Assembly: GCF_005239225.2 (NCBI RefSeq)
Contig: NC_133284.1
Location: 47,710,697 to 47,774,696, forward strand
Length of the DNA stretch: 64,000 bases
DNA from: Populus alba
Lineage: Eukaryota > Streptophyta > Magnoliopsida > Malpighiales > Salicaceae
Direction of reading: 5' to 3'
The translations under genes were made by a program, and so were the position numbers. The notes beneath the pieces are model-generated. The model saw only the letters and a list, made by a program, of their open reading frames with translations. It ran no database searches and was not told the origin of the DNA. Of the stretch, positions 1-11,355 are shown in pieces. Position 1 is the first letter of the stretch. Each line of letters begins with the position of its first letter.

Positions 1-832
1 GAGAAAGAAGTTAACTAAGTAAAAAGAAAGGAAATGAAGTGCATAAACTTGATATTAATGAAAGAAAAACATAAGCAATACAAAGAGAGAAAGCAAGAGC
101 ATGATCTTGATCTGGAAACCAAGATGCCTCAATACATGGTAAGTGCCTCCTTTTATAGGCCAAAATTTGGAACTATTGATTTGTTAATTAATTGATGAGT
201 GGGTGGCCACATCTTGACTTTGTGACAATCCTTATCTTCTTGTCTGAACAAGACGTCATTGCTAACATCATAATTTGCCTAGAATCCTCAGGAATGTTCT
301 AGGAAATTGTCTCAGCTTTCCAACAAAAAAAAGATGAGGTCATTTGGACTTCTAGAACTCAATATATGGGCTAAACACTAAATAGTGTCTGGGCTGTAGG
401 ACAGCTTCGTATTTCTTCGTTGTTCCTTCAGTTTGGACTTCAAAACGGCCTTTTTAAATCTTGGGCTCCTCATGAAAGTTGTAGGCCTTTGTCTTACCTT
501 TCCATCCATATAAAATAGACATAAATCCGAGATCTAGAGCTCCAGATATGATCCAATTACCGAGCAATGTTCCGGTTTGGACTACACCGGCATCTCTTTT
601 CTAAGTTTGGCCATCTCTTTGTCCTTTCACTTTCAATACTTAAACTCATCAATCAATCCTTTTATTTATGTGATAGGCCTGCATTTAAGATGAGCATTTA
701 CCATAAATTAAGGTATCTTATAGTATCAAACTTGTTATTATAAAACATGCTTTAGTTAAGGAGTTATTGATACTTCAAGTGCAAAATGATGATATAAAAC
801 CTTGATAAACATGCACTTTTAAGTACTAATCA
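1..832 (-). repeat. LTR copy A of a gypsy-like element, runs off the window start
   Basis: The block reads as an LTR on the minus strand: its TG end is at 831-832 and it runs leftwards out of the window. A purine-rich tract on the minus strand (plus 833-840, cgtccccc) sits directly against the TG end, as a polypurine tract sits against a 3' LTR. The sequence from about 260 to 832 recurs almost unchanged at 3,060-3,638, and diverged copies lie at 4,301-5,782 (opposite orientation) and about 32,690-33,886. The best complete copy is 1,482 bp, so roughly 650 bp of this one should lie outside the window. Assignment to gypsy rests on the neighbouring 3' internal sequence and is an inference. Confidence 0.75.
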
Positions 833-2080
833 CGTCCCCCAACCAGCTTATTACTAGTCCCTAGTAATCTAAAACGTTAAAATAGAGAAACAATTTGCAA
901 GTATCACAAAGCAAGGCATTCATCATTCAACTTCTATTAATCTATCCAGATAAACAAACTCTCAGTAAATTTATATTACTGCTTCATACTTCTTAAACAA
1001 GATATTAATAAACCTTCTTTTTATGTGCTCAATATATGAAAACATAGATGATGGGGCTTTTGTTGGAAGAAAACAATATTATGTTCAAATGTTTAAGGTG
1101 AACTTCCTTGGGTTGGGATTATTATTATTATTACTCTTTTTTTTTTCTCTTTTTTTTTTCTTTTTTTTTTCTCTTTTTTTTTAATTTTATTTATATACAC
1201 ATACAACTTAAAACATAATGTATATTTAACCCATGTAACGAGTTTTAGGCTAATGACTCCCAGACCAGTTGGTCTTAGGGCATTAGGTGTTGAGACACCC
1301 CTACGAGCTTAACAACTCGGGTTGTAGATACTGATACGTAGATAGTGCAATGTTTGATTCCTTTAAGCTTTTCTCCTTAACCCATGTAACAAGCTTTGGG
1401 CCAATAACTCCCAAGTCAATTGAATTTAGGGTATTAGGTGTTAAAACACCCCTTCGGGCTTAATTGCTTAGGTTAGGGAGGCTACGAAACCAAACTTATC
1501 TACGTTTTTATTATCATCAATATTATCATCTTTTTTTTTTTTTTTTTTTGCAAATTATATACTAACCCTTACCCTTAGTTGTTACCTTCAACAAAAGAAC
1601 ATAAATAATGTAATAATCCAATGTGCAACCCACAATCATATGTTAAAGTGTGTGTGAAAATGAAGGTTTAATAATACTTGTTAAATGAGTATATGAGCAG
1701 AATCAAGTGATAACAATGCGAGAGTTTGTAAACCTGAATATTTCAAGAAGTATTCTAATAGGCCTTGTTATGAATATTGCAAATAACCATTAGAAAATTT
1801 TTTACTAAGATGCGTCTCAAGAATAATTCCTCTTTACTCTGCCATCCTAGTAATAACAGTTTTGCCAAATGGTTTTTTTAAAAACAAAAACAGTTAGTTG
1901 GTTAGTTTCTTTTTTTTTTCTTTTTTTAAACTACTACCCTCTCCCCCCAACCAAAACGAGACATTGTCCTCAATGTCCTAAGGTAGAAAGATAGAGTATA
2001 GAAGACATCACCTGAAACAACGAACAATGATAAACCTGAAACACACTTAAACAAATATAAGAAGTAACAAAACAAAATAA
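833..2080 (-). mobile_element. 3' internal non-coding region of the LTR element
   Basis: No coding sequence is seen. On the minus strand this lies just upstream of the polypurine tract and LTR A, where the untranslated 3' internal part of a gypsy-type element would be. It has long T-rich runs (about 1,132-1,185 and 1,531-1,550), a C-rich stretch near 1,940-1,970, and two diverged copies of a roughly 120-bp unit at about 1,231-1,330 and 1,380-1,490, both containing variants of 'attaggtgtt' followed by 'acacccct'. These features resemble 3' regions of Athila/Tat-like elements as I remember them. The class is an inference. Confidence 0.5.
1231..1490. repeat. Imperfect tandem duplication of about 120 bp
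   Basis: Two diverged units start with 'cccatgtaac' near 1,231 and 1,380. They share the order 'actccca', 'ttagg', 'attaggtgtt', 'acacccct' and 'gcttaa'. They lie inside the presumed 3' internal region of the LTR element. Confidence 0.6.
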
Positions 2081-2113
2081 TATGCTATTAATAAAGCTAA
2101 AAGACACAAGGTT

Positions 2114-2767
2114 TCACAGATGAAGGCTCAAATCTAATCTAAGCTTTTTACGGCTTTCCTTAGCTGACCAATCTAGGCGACTCATGCAAGGATCAATGAC
2201 AGGGATGAAAGATTGTAGTTGGTCAATCAATTGTTCAGCAGTAGCAGCAGAGATTATGATTTGTCGTGCCGAAGATGTTAGAAATTCCTGTTCCACAGCT
2301 TGATCAAGGAAAGATAGCAACTTATCATAAAAACCATTAACATTTAACAAACCTATAGGTTTATGGTGAATGTGCAGTTGGGCCCAAGATGAAATATGAA
2401 AGATCTCTTCCAATGTGCCCAGACCACCTGGTAAGGCAATGAAGGCATCAGCATGGTTAAACATGGTATTCAGTCGGTCAGACATTGTTGGGACCTGTAG
2501 TTCCTCTCCAATTGTTTTTCCAATGATGTCCCCATTTGCTAAAGCTTTGGGGACAACCCCCAAAACTTGACTGCCTCCTAAAAATGCAGCCATTGAAACA
2601 CCTCCCATTAACCCAAGGCTGCCTCCCTCATACACTAAATGAATCTTTCTCTCAGCTAGTACCTGACCAAGATGATTTGCTGATTCTAAAAACTCTTTTT
2701 CTTTCCCAGGACTGGATCCACCGAAAACACAAATATTTTTTATGTGATGACTTGAGGAACCTCCCAT
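2114..2767 (-). CDS. LOG-type cytokinin riboside 5'-monophosphate phosphoribohydrolase, intronless
   Basis: A single uninterrupted frame of 217 residues, the usual length for plant LOG proteins. LOG enzymes release free cytokinin base from cytokinin nucleoside monophosphates in the cytosol and nucleus. Visible family features are the N-terminal Rossmann-like start CVFGGSSPGK, the YEGGSLGLMGG segment (usually YGGG, so one Gly is Glu here), an Arg in MSDRLNTM at the place of the family's conserved QRK arginine, and the signature PGGLGTLEE with its catalytic-site Glu. It is clearly diverged from canonical LOGs. Canonical plant LOG genes have several introns and this one has none. The start is the first Met; a minus-strand TATA-like box (plus 2,831-2,837) lies about 65 bp upstream. 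The gene sits between two same-orientation LTR copies. It is probably functional by reading frame; whether it is expressed cannot be seen. Confidence 0.88.
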   Translation of the reverse strand: MGGSSSHHIKNICVFGGSSPGKEKEFLESANHLGQVLAERKIHLVYEGGSLGLMGGVSMAAFLGGSQVLGVVPKALANGDIIGKTIGEELQVPTMSDRLNTMFNHADAFIALPGGLGTLEEIFHISSWAQLHIHHKPIGLLNVNGFYDKLLSFLDQAVEQEFLTSSARQIIISAATAEQLIDQLQSFIPVIDPCMSRLDWSAKESRKKLRLDLSLHL

Positions 2768-2830
2768 TTCTACACACTTCTATATTTGATGAATGAATGG
2801 GATGAGTAGAAATTAAGGGAAGGAAGAGAA

Positions 2831-2837
2831 GAATTTA
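2831..2837 (-). promoter_or_regulatory. TATA-like box upstream of the LOG gene
   Basis: The minus strand reads TATAAAT about 65 bp upstream of the LOG start codon, a normal spacing for a plant core promoter with a short leader. A CT-rich stretch lies farther upstream (about 2,890-2,908). A resident promoter argues against a simple retrocopy of a processed mRNA. Confidence 0.45.
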
Positions 2838-3059
2838 TAGATGAAAAAGTGAAAATGCAATCATACCACCTATATGTAGGCCAGCTGTAGTCTCACACTC
2901 TCTCTCTGTATTTATTTATTTTGACAAAGCATGTATGTATAGGTAGTTGTGATTGTGGCTCACATCTTCCCTTGGTTTTACGTCCAAGAACGGCTTAAAC
3001 GCCCTCTATGGGTCGGGGATAGGCTTCCCATCCAGTTTTCTTAAAAACTGGCAAACAGG

Positions 3060-3638
3060 GTCTTTGCTAACATCATAATTTGCCTAGAATCCTCAGGAAT
3101 GTTCTAGGAAATTGTCTCAGCTTTCCAATAAAAAAAAAGATGAGGTCATTTGGACTTCTAGAACTCAAGATATGGGCTAAACACTAAATAGTGTCTGGGC
3201 TGTAGGACAGCTTCGGACTTCTTCGTTGTTCCTTCAGTTTGGACTTCAAAACGGCCTTTTTAAATCTTGGGCTCCTCATGAAAGTTGTAGGCCTTTGTCT
3301 TACCTTTCCATCCATATAAAATAGACATAAATCCGAGATCTAGAGCTCCAGATATGATCCAATTACCGAGCAATGTTCCGGTTTGGACTGCACCGGCATC
3401 TCTTTTCTAAGTTTGGCCATCTCTTTGTCCTTTCACTTTCAATACTTAAACTCATCAATCAATCCTTTTATTTATGTGATAGGCCTACATTTAAGATGAG
3501 CATTTACCATAAATTAAGGTGTCTTATAGTATCAAACTTGTTATTATAAAACATGCTTTAGTTAAGGAGTTATTGATACTTCAAGTGCAAAATGATGATA
3601 TAAAACCTTGATAAACATGCACTTTTAAGTACTAATCA
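3060..3638 (-). repeat. LTR copy B, truncated
   Basis: This matches LTR copy A (about 260-832) with fewer than ten visible differences over about 575 bp, in the same orientation. The TG end is at 3,637-3,638. The other end breaks off near 3,060, where unrelated sequence leading to the LOG 5' flank begins, so only the first 40% or so of the LTR is present. Its position relative to copy A and the 3' internal region fits a remnant 5' LTR. Confidence 0.75.
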
Positions 3639-3811
3639 TTATACTTATTGTTCTACCTGTGTTACCAAATTGTTTTTTTAGATGAGGAATTATCATGAGA
3701 ATTGTGAATGGTTGATTGGACTATAAAATAAAATCAAGTTAATGACTCTATTAACTATATATTATGTTAGCAAGCAAATGTTGTTAACATGTTTTCATTT
3801 GCTAATTGTAG

Positions 3812-4300
3812 ATGGAAAACCTTCAAAAACAAAATGTTTCATCAACTGGCACTACCCCAACATCAACCAATGCCCCCACTTTAAACACGACAAAGAATCA
3901 ACTACTGCAGAATCTGCCATAACTAATAAAGGTAAGCAGCCTCAAGTCCTTACATTATGGAAAAAAATATTGATGATAGAAAAAAGTCATAAATTTGGGA
4001 TCACTTTACAAAACTTGATGGTTATCCTAAGGCCTCTAGAGCTGAATGTAATTATTGTGGAAAAGATTATACATGTCATATTATTCTTAATGGCACAAGT
4101 AATATGTGGAGTCATTTAAAATTAATTATGCAAGAAGTTTCTTTTTATGGTTGATAGGAAACAAAATGTTTTGGTATTAGAACCTAAGAAAGAAGATGGT
4201 GAATTGGTAAATCGAAATGTGGGAAGTCTTACGACATTAGGTTATGATTATGATGAATATAGACAAGCACAAGCAAAAATGGTTATAATTAATGAGTTGT
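3812..4300 (+). pseudogene. hAT transposase relic, N-terminal part with BED zinc finger
   Basis: An ATG-led frame (3,812) follows an acceptor-like 'attgtag'. After a stop and frameshifts it gives a BED-type zinc-finger region: the fragments WDHFTKL, AECNYCGKDY and NMWSHLK, about 4,000-4,120, show the expected Cys-X2-Cys and downstream His. Farther on the frame reads DYDEYRQAQAKMVIINEL, which matches the hAT 'MII-x-ELPF' region just before that motif's PF. The reading breaks exactly there, at 4,300, where an LTR has inserted. The transposase resumes at 5,783. Several stops make it non-functional. Confidence 0.8.
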
Positions 4301-5782
4301 TGATTCGTACTTAGAAGTGTATTTTTATCAAAGTTTTATATCATCATGTTACAGTTGAAGTATCTATAACTCCTTAACTAGAGCATGTTTAATAATAACA
4401 TGTCTAATAATATAAGATACTTTTAATTTATGGAAAATTTTCATCTTAAATTCAGGCTTATCACATAAATCAAAGGATTGATTAATGAGTTTAACTACTA
4501 AAATTGAGAAGACAAAGAGAGGGCTAAGCTTAGAAAAGAGATGTTGGTTTAGTCCAAACTGGAACACTATTCGGTTATTAGATCATCAATAGAGCTATAG
4601 AACTTGGATTTAGGTCTGGTTTATATGGATGGAAAGTTAAGACATAGGCCTTAAACTTTCATGAAGATTCTAAGATTCAAAAAGGTCGTTTTCAAGTTCA
4701 AATTGTAGCAACAACGGAGAAGTCGGAATCTGCCATGCAGTCCATACAATGTTCAGTGTTCAGCCCATATCTTGAGTTCTATAAGTCCAAATGCACCGAT
4801 CTTGAGTTATATAAGAAGATAAGGATTGTCACCAAGTCAAGATGTGGCCACCCACTCAACAATTAGTTATCAAATCAATAGTTCTGAATTTTAGCCTATA
4901 AAAGAAGACATTTGCCATGCATTTAGGCATCTTGATTTTCAGATCATGATCATGCTCTTTATTTCTTTCTTTATATTTTTGTAATGTTTAAGTTTTATTT
5001 CATGTTATATTTTCCTTAATCAATTATTTATACTTTTCATTTCCTTTACTATACTTATGTTCTTATGTTGTTTATTTATGTTTCTCTTCTTCATTATGTT
5101 TAGCTAAGTTTATTGTGTCAAGGTGAAAAGGTTTCACTAATAGTGTTAGAATAGGTATAATATAAACTCAACATAGATTTTAATGTTTATATCCAAGAAA
5201 GTTTGTTATTAACATGTCTTATCTTTTTATCTTACTAATTCTTAATATCTTACTTGTTAAATGGTTAATCTAGATTTGTTTTGTATAACACTTGGAACAA
5301 CAAATTCTTGGCACTTTTATAGCCAACCGTATCGTATAATCTACACCTATGCTATGAAAGGAACATAATTTGTTGTTAACATAAGTTAACATCTTGAATT
5401 CCTAACAATATTTAAAAGTATGGTTTTACTAAAATAAGATAATTAATATAATCATGTTGAAAATTTATAATAAACTATTAAGAATAAATCATCATATTGG
5501 AACTTTCTTTGTGTGTGGTTTCCAGTTGATCAATAAAAAGAGTTTATACTATACTTATTTGTAATACTATTAGTGGATCCTCTAACCTTGACAATTGCTT
5601 TAATCTTTGATTAATACTCGTATTAATATCACATCTCAAAAGTTCTCTTCATTTCGTTTTCATTTGTTGTTTATAATTTTACATAGTTCACCTACCTATG
5701 GTTCGACCCCAGTCTTACTAGGTTATTTATTACTTCGACACTCCTGCATTTAGGATAAGATATCAATCTTTTGATCGTGTCA
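4301..5782 (+). repeat. Solo LTR (copy C) inserted in the hAT relic
   Basis: About 1,482 bp, beginning TG (4,301) and ending CA (5,781-5,782). The first 650 bp is the reverse complement of copies A and B with moderate divergence. It contains the same 'gtgggtggccac' core in inverse form, and its middle matches copy D. Near its 3' end (about 5,700-5,760) is a 'gttcgaccccagtcttac' stretch like the U5 end of gypsy LTRs. No internal retroelement sequence is attached, so it is a solo LTR. The flanking 5-mers (gttgt and atagc) are not an exact duplication; the target in the hAT frame suggests they derive from one decayed site. Confidence 0.75.
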
Positions 5783-6004
5783 ATAGCCTTTTAATTTTGT
5801 GGAGGATCTGGATTTAAATTATTTTCTTGGCTAATGCAACCTAGATTTGATACTCTTTCTCATTTTATTGTTATGAGATATTGTTTGAAACTTTATATTG
5901 AAGAGAATGAAAGATTAATGATAGCTCTTAAGGGTTAACGATTGTGCTTAACAACATATACATGGACATCAATCCAAATTATAAACTATATATCTTTAAT
6001 AGCT
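5783..6004 (+). pseudogene. hAT transposase relic, continuation after the LTR
   Basis: The frame resumes with GFKLFSWLMQPRFDTLSHF and LKLYIEENERL (about 5,804-5,928), the segment that follows ELPF in hAT transposases. After an in-frame stop at about 5,937 it continues with RLCLTTYTWTSIQIINYISL, equivalent to the family's 'R-x-CLTTD-x-WTS' motif with the catalytic Asp replaced by Tyr. It stops near 6,004, where a GGTTTGGTTT-type repeat begins. Confidence 0.8.
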
Positions 6005-6105
6005 CATTGGAATTGGTTTTGGTTTGGTTTCATATTTTTTTATTTGTTTTATTTTGGTTTGGTTTTTTTTAGGTAAAAACCGAACCGAACCTAAAATGAT
6101 CACAT
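6005..6105. repeat. Short GGTTTGGTTT/AACCGAACC dispersed repeat
   Basis: A T-rich block begins with iterated 'ggtttggttt' and ends with 'aaaaccgaaccgaac' followed by 'gatcacatcta'. A longer relative lies at 31,727-32,111 inside a copia LTR. The inverted base composition of the two ends suggests a miniature element; no exact terminal inverted repeat is preserved. Confidence 0.5.
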
Positions 6106-7359
6106 CTAATGCTAACAAAAGATAATTCTCAAAAGTTTGTTCCAATATGCATGACATGAAAGGTAGAACTTTATTCAAACAATCTGCAGCTTTGTTTTAT
6201 TTATTCAAATATAATAGTTTATTAGGTGTAATGAAACCCGAACTAAATGAATTGATTCTATTTAAATGCTACACAAACACATACATATGTATATAAAAAA
6301 AAACTTACCTCTAGTTAGACAAATGTGAGGCATGTATATTTATAGATATAAAATTTAAGTCTAAATTACAGTTATTAATATGTATTATACATATACCACT
6401 ACCATAAAATTAGCAAATACAAATGGAAACAACAACGAAAAAATTTCATTGGTATATTGTGATGATCTTTATCAACAACATTTTTCATCCCTATATCCAT
6501 TGGTAAACACCGACAAAAAAAATTTCTATGTATATGCCAAGAGAATGACGAAGGGTATTATAGTGAGATTCAAAAAGGTAAATCATACAGTTATGTGGTA
6601 TTTTTACCGATAAAATGATTGACATAGTTACTGATGGAATAAGTATGTTAGTAATATTGTTGGTGATATTTAATTTATAACATGACAATCGACCCTCCTC
6701 TCCCCCTCCCTCATTTCTCTTATTTCTTATACATTTTTTACTATAATAAACAGCAACCCCTTCTCCCTAATCTTAACACAATTCAACCTCCCATAACAAA
6801 TCTGGCCACTATAACACTCAATTTGTTAGCATTCATATTTTGATTCAAATTTTGTTGAGGATTCTCTACTTTAAGTAAGTAAATCTATCATTTTTTATTT
6901 GAACTCAATTTTAAAATGTTGATTTTTTTGTATATTTTTTACAGTATATGTATTTTGTTTGGAAGTTTACTTATTTTATAGTTTTTTCTCATACAAATTT
7001 GTTATATGGATTTATGATTTATAGATATTAGGGTTTGTTTTAGATGTTGTAAAATTGTATTTGTTTGTAAATTGATAAAACTTATGTTGAATTTATGACA
7101 TAAGTGTTTTGTGATTAAATAAATAATGGCTTATTTAACGGGTTCATTTTATATTTTTTTCAATTTTATAGCCGAGTTGAAATTTTAGTTACATGCGTGA
7201 AAATTTGAATCTATATATATAATTGATAATTAATTACGAGTACTATTAAAATAGATTAAATAAGTTTGAGCTAAAACTAATATTTTTGCAAACTATTTAG
7301 TTAACGTAGTTAATTAATACATGAGGTCATCATTATTTTATATAGGTTTGATATAAGTA

Positions 7360-9830
7360 ATGGATGATTGTTCATGGGTGTATAGAGATTCACCCCAAGG
7401 GTTGTAGAGGATAAATTATTATAATGGAGTTCAAGGTTTAATTAATTATTTATTATCTAATCCAACAAATATTATTGGAGGGGGGGTATTAGATGTACAT
7501 TCAAAAGGTATAAAAATAAAATGTTTTTTTTAATTCATATGTTGTAACGATGCATTGTTTATAAAAAGGGTTCATGGAAAAATACCTATGTCGGTATGAA
7601 CACGAAAACCCATATGTTCCTCACGATACCATGGTAGAAATGATGGTTAGGTCTACTTCTATTTCTAGCAACATGCATATAGCTGTAGATGACAATAGTA
7701 ATTCATATATGAATATGGTTATGGATGCGATGAGAATGAATCAAGATCATATTGGTCAATATCCAATCGTAGATGAAAAACTTAATTATAGGATGGTTGT
7801 ACAAATCACAATAAACTATGGTTGTTGCACAGGTGTTCAGCATTAAAGGAACGGGCTGAAAGAGAACTTTTATGCTGCTAAGTCTATGATGAAACCTCTT
7901 AATCTAAGATACCAGCAAATTGACATGTGTCCAAACTTCTGTATATTGTACTACCTTTAAAATAAAAGGTTGACCGAGTACAGAACATGTGAGCATTCTA
8001 GTTATAAACCCATAATTGGTAGGGGAAGGTTTCTTGATGCATATAAAATACTTAAATACTTTCTAATGACACCTAGATTGTAGAGGTTATTCATGTTATC
8101 AAAGACTACTGAGCACATTACATGGCACCAATTACATGATACAGTGTATGGAGTGATGGCGTACTCTTATGATGGTGAAACCTAGAAATAATTTAACAGT
8201 GTGCATTCTTAGTTTTTAATGGAGACAAAAAACATCCATCTTGGGTTATGTATAGATGGATTTAATCCATTCGAGTCTTTTGCTGCTCCTTATTTTTGTT
8301 TGCCGATGATACTCATAGTTTACAGTTTGCCATTAGGGATGTGTATGAAGTCGAAGTTCATGTTTTTATCTATGATTATACTCGGTTCTAATAGTCTAGG
8401 TTGGAATATAGATATTTTTTTCTACCATTGATTAATTAGTTAAAGTAGTTGTGATCATCCGTAGTTTTGACTTATGATGTATCGAGGATAAAAAAAATTT
8501 TGATGAAGGCAGCTTTGATATGAACTATCAATGATTTTCCAGCTTATGTGATAGTTTATGGTTGAAGAACACATGGAAAACTAGTACGTTTATATTGTAT
8601 GGAAAATAATAAGACATTTATGCCAACAAATGATGGTGAAACGTCTTTTTTTTACTGTTACTGGCGGTTCGTGCCAACGAATCGCAAGTTTAGAAAGAAC
8701 AAAAATGACTTTTTGTTGAAAGAGTTGAAAGGGACGTTGCACTGTTGTTTCTTTTAAGTGAAGAATTGTATAATGTGATGTCGGAGTACAGTGATATTGT
8801 ATTTGGTTTTCAATTCAGTAAGTAGAAGTTTTCTAATTTTGGTTTGACCCATAATAGTGTAAAACGAAATATTTCCTAAGAGTTTATTGAAAGACCAATC
8901 TTCTCCGCTATAATCTTGATGTCATGCACATAGAAAATAACATGTTTGAGGTAATTTTCAACACGGTTATGGATGTGAAGGGGATGACAGAAAAATATCA
9001 AGGCTAGAATGGATATAGTTTTGTTTTGTCATCATAAAAATATAGAGTTACCTTATCTTAAGTCACGAGTCATAAAGTCCAAAGCCAACTTTGCCTTAGA
9101 CAAGAATGCATAGTTGTTTGTCTACCAATGGCTTAAAAGTCTGTGTTTTCCTCATGGACATGCCTCGAACATATCAAGGTTGGTGAATTTAGAGGATTGT
9201 AGATTGTATGGAATGAAAAGTCATGACTACTATATGTTTATGCAAACACTGATTTCATTAGCTTATTGGGATTTATTACCAAGGAGAAATGTGCTCCAAC
9301 AAGTTGCAGACACAACACAAGAAGAGGCTTGAAATGAATATCATCTAGACAGTATGCAAACTTGAAATGGTATTCTCTCCATCATTTTTCAACTCGATGA
9401 AGCATCTACTCATACATTTACAATTTGAGGTAAAAGTTGGAGGCTTAATCCAATATAGATAGATGTATTCATTTGAGAGGTTAGGGATTACTCATTCATC
9501 ATAATTTTAAAAAAAAAATTACATTCATTTAATTCTATGTATATACTTGTTCAACCTTAAGAGAAAAGTAAAAAAACAAAAAAAAACAAGGCACATGATG
9601 AGGCTTTGATATGCGAGGCCTATATTGTTGAAGAGATCTCGACAATTACCTCATACTATTTTGAGCCTCAATTGAGAAAAAGAATCAACTGCGTTCCAAA
9701 GCATTATGATGGTGGGGGAGTGCCTTCATTGAGAACTTGTCAATATTCTCTCATATTGGACGACTCATACTAAAAAATATTGTGAGGGGAAGATAGTTGT
9801 CATAAATAAAATTCAGACAAGCACATAATT
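7360..9830 (+). pseudogene. CACTA TNP2-like transposase relic
   Basis: Broken in all three frames but recognisable along its length. It starts with MDDCSWVYRDSP (transposase-associated domain, 7,360), then GFMEKYLCRYEHENPYVPH (7,573 on), then ILKYFLMTPRL, the segment SKTTEHITWHQLHD, and a region near 8,219-8,420 containing LGLCIDGFNPFESFAAPYF and NSLGWNIDIF, which matches the TNP2 transposase core. Later come HNLDVMHIE-like text (about 8,910), YQWLKSLCFPHGHASNISRL and DCRLYGMKSHDYYMFMQTL (9,117-9,260). Stops and frameshifts are frequent, so it is long dead. Some short frames of 60-90 residues survive by chance and are not separate genes. Confidence 0.8.
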
Positions 9831-10149
9831 ATGTGTTATTTAATTACAATGATCTGAAACCTTTTATTCAATAAGTATATTGCGTAACATTTCATTATTT
9901 TTGAATAATTTATCTTTTATAATATCATAAATTGATACATTGTTGAATTCCTCTCAAGCAACATCATCAATATTTACTGTCACAAAACTCACAGCTAACT
10001 GAATCCAAAATATTTCTATTATAAGATGAACAATTTTCACGTGGTTCAGAACACATGTAAGTACTTGTTAATTATTCTTATATCTCAGGATACTTAATTT
10101 CATTACACACTTCTCTTTAATTGTTCATAGTTATACTTTATGTATCAGG

Positions 10150-11081
10150 TTTATCAATTAGAAGGGAATGCTAGTGTTATTTTCTCTTCACTATGTCTAG
10201 GTCTTAAAAGAAAAGTGAAGTGTTACAATGGGTATTCTGTTAATTGAGATGTGTTTCATACTAAAAATATATATGCAGGGCAAAAAGACATATAACAGTA
10301 GGGTTTATGTTAAGGGATCGACTTTTAATAAATTTGAAGTTGACTACTATGGAAAGTTGGAAGAGGTCATTGAATTGCAAAATCATAGCAAGCATAATAT
10401 AATATTTTTATTCAAATGTTATTGATATGACACCACTGACATAGGAATCAAAGTAGATCCCTGCCATGGTTTGGTCAAAATTAATCCAAAGGCTAAACTC
10501 TACAATGTTGATGATGCCTTTGTTTTTTTCAAGCAATGCCAATAAGTTTGAAGTTGACTACTATGGGAAGTTGAAAGAGGTCATTAAATTGTAGACTCAT
10601 AGCAAGCATAATATAATATTTTTATTCAAATGTTATTGGTATGACACTACTGACATAGGAATCAAGGTAGATCTCCGCCATGGTTTGGTCAAAGTTAATC
10701 CAAAAGCTAAACTCTACAATGTTGATGATGCTTTGCTTTTTTCAAGCAATGCCAATAAGTTTTTACACATATAATCCTTCCTTTAAAAACGATCATTGAA
10801 GAGTTGATTGGTTATCCGTAGTGAAAATCAAACCCGAGGGTCGTTTTGAGGTTGTTCAGGATGGTAACAATGAATTAATTCTAAGAGATGATATCTTTCA
10901 ACTAGGTGAGTTAATTGATCCGTATCAAGTTGCTTCATTTAATGAGTTAGAAAAAAATTTAAATTTTCGCATCACTAAGAATATTTCTATTGATGTTGAT
11001 GTGAAGAAGTTGAATGATGTTTTAAGCTCCAATGGAGATAAAGACAAGTCAATTGACGAAGAAGAAAACAATTCTGATTAA
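10150..11081 (+). pseudogene. CACTA-associated DUF4216-like relic
   Basis: A decayed reading gives KTYNSRVYVKGSTFNKFEV and DYYGKLEEVIELQ (10,284-10,380), then after an internal duplication a C-terminal stretch of 86 open residues (10,821-11,081) with VKIKPEGRFEVVQDGNNEL and an acidic tail rich in Asp, Glu and Asn. This is the DUF4216 domain usually found downstream of TNP2-type transposase in plant CACTA elements. Its function in transposition is not known. Stops separate the pieces. Confidence 0.7.
10327..10753 (+). repeat. Tandem duplication of about 214 bp within the DUF4216 relic
   Basis: Unit 1 spans 10,327-10,540 and unit 2 spans 10,541-10,753, both starting 'aata', then 'tttgaagttgactactatgg'. 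They differ at scattered positions. Unit 2 has a stop where unit 1 reads Leu-Gln, and it carries its own substitutions, so the duplication is not very recent. Confidence 0.85.
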
Positions 11082-11355
11082 TTTGCACAACACGAATATG
11101 TAATGCCAAAAACAATAATGTAATATTTATGGATGAAATTCACTTCAATATAATGACAATGATGTTAACTTATTATTGAATGACAAAGAAATATTTATTT
11201 TATTATTGTGATGTGAATTAGTGTTATTGTGTTGTGTGTGCAACTATGAATTTAAGTATTTGCATTATGTATAGTTATGGAATACAGATACAATTTATCA
11301 TTATACATTATTTTACATCAATGAAAATATTGATAGATTGTATATTATATACGGG

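Noticed and set aside
2536..2796. 86-codon plus-strand frame
   Set aside because: It is antisense to the LOG gene and resembles nothing; a shadow frame.
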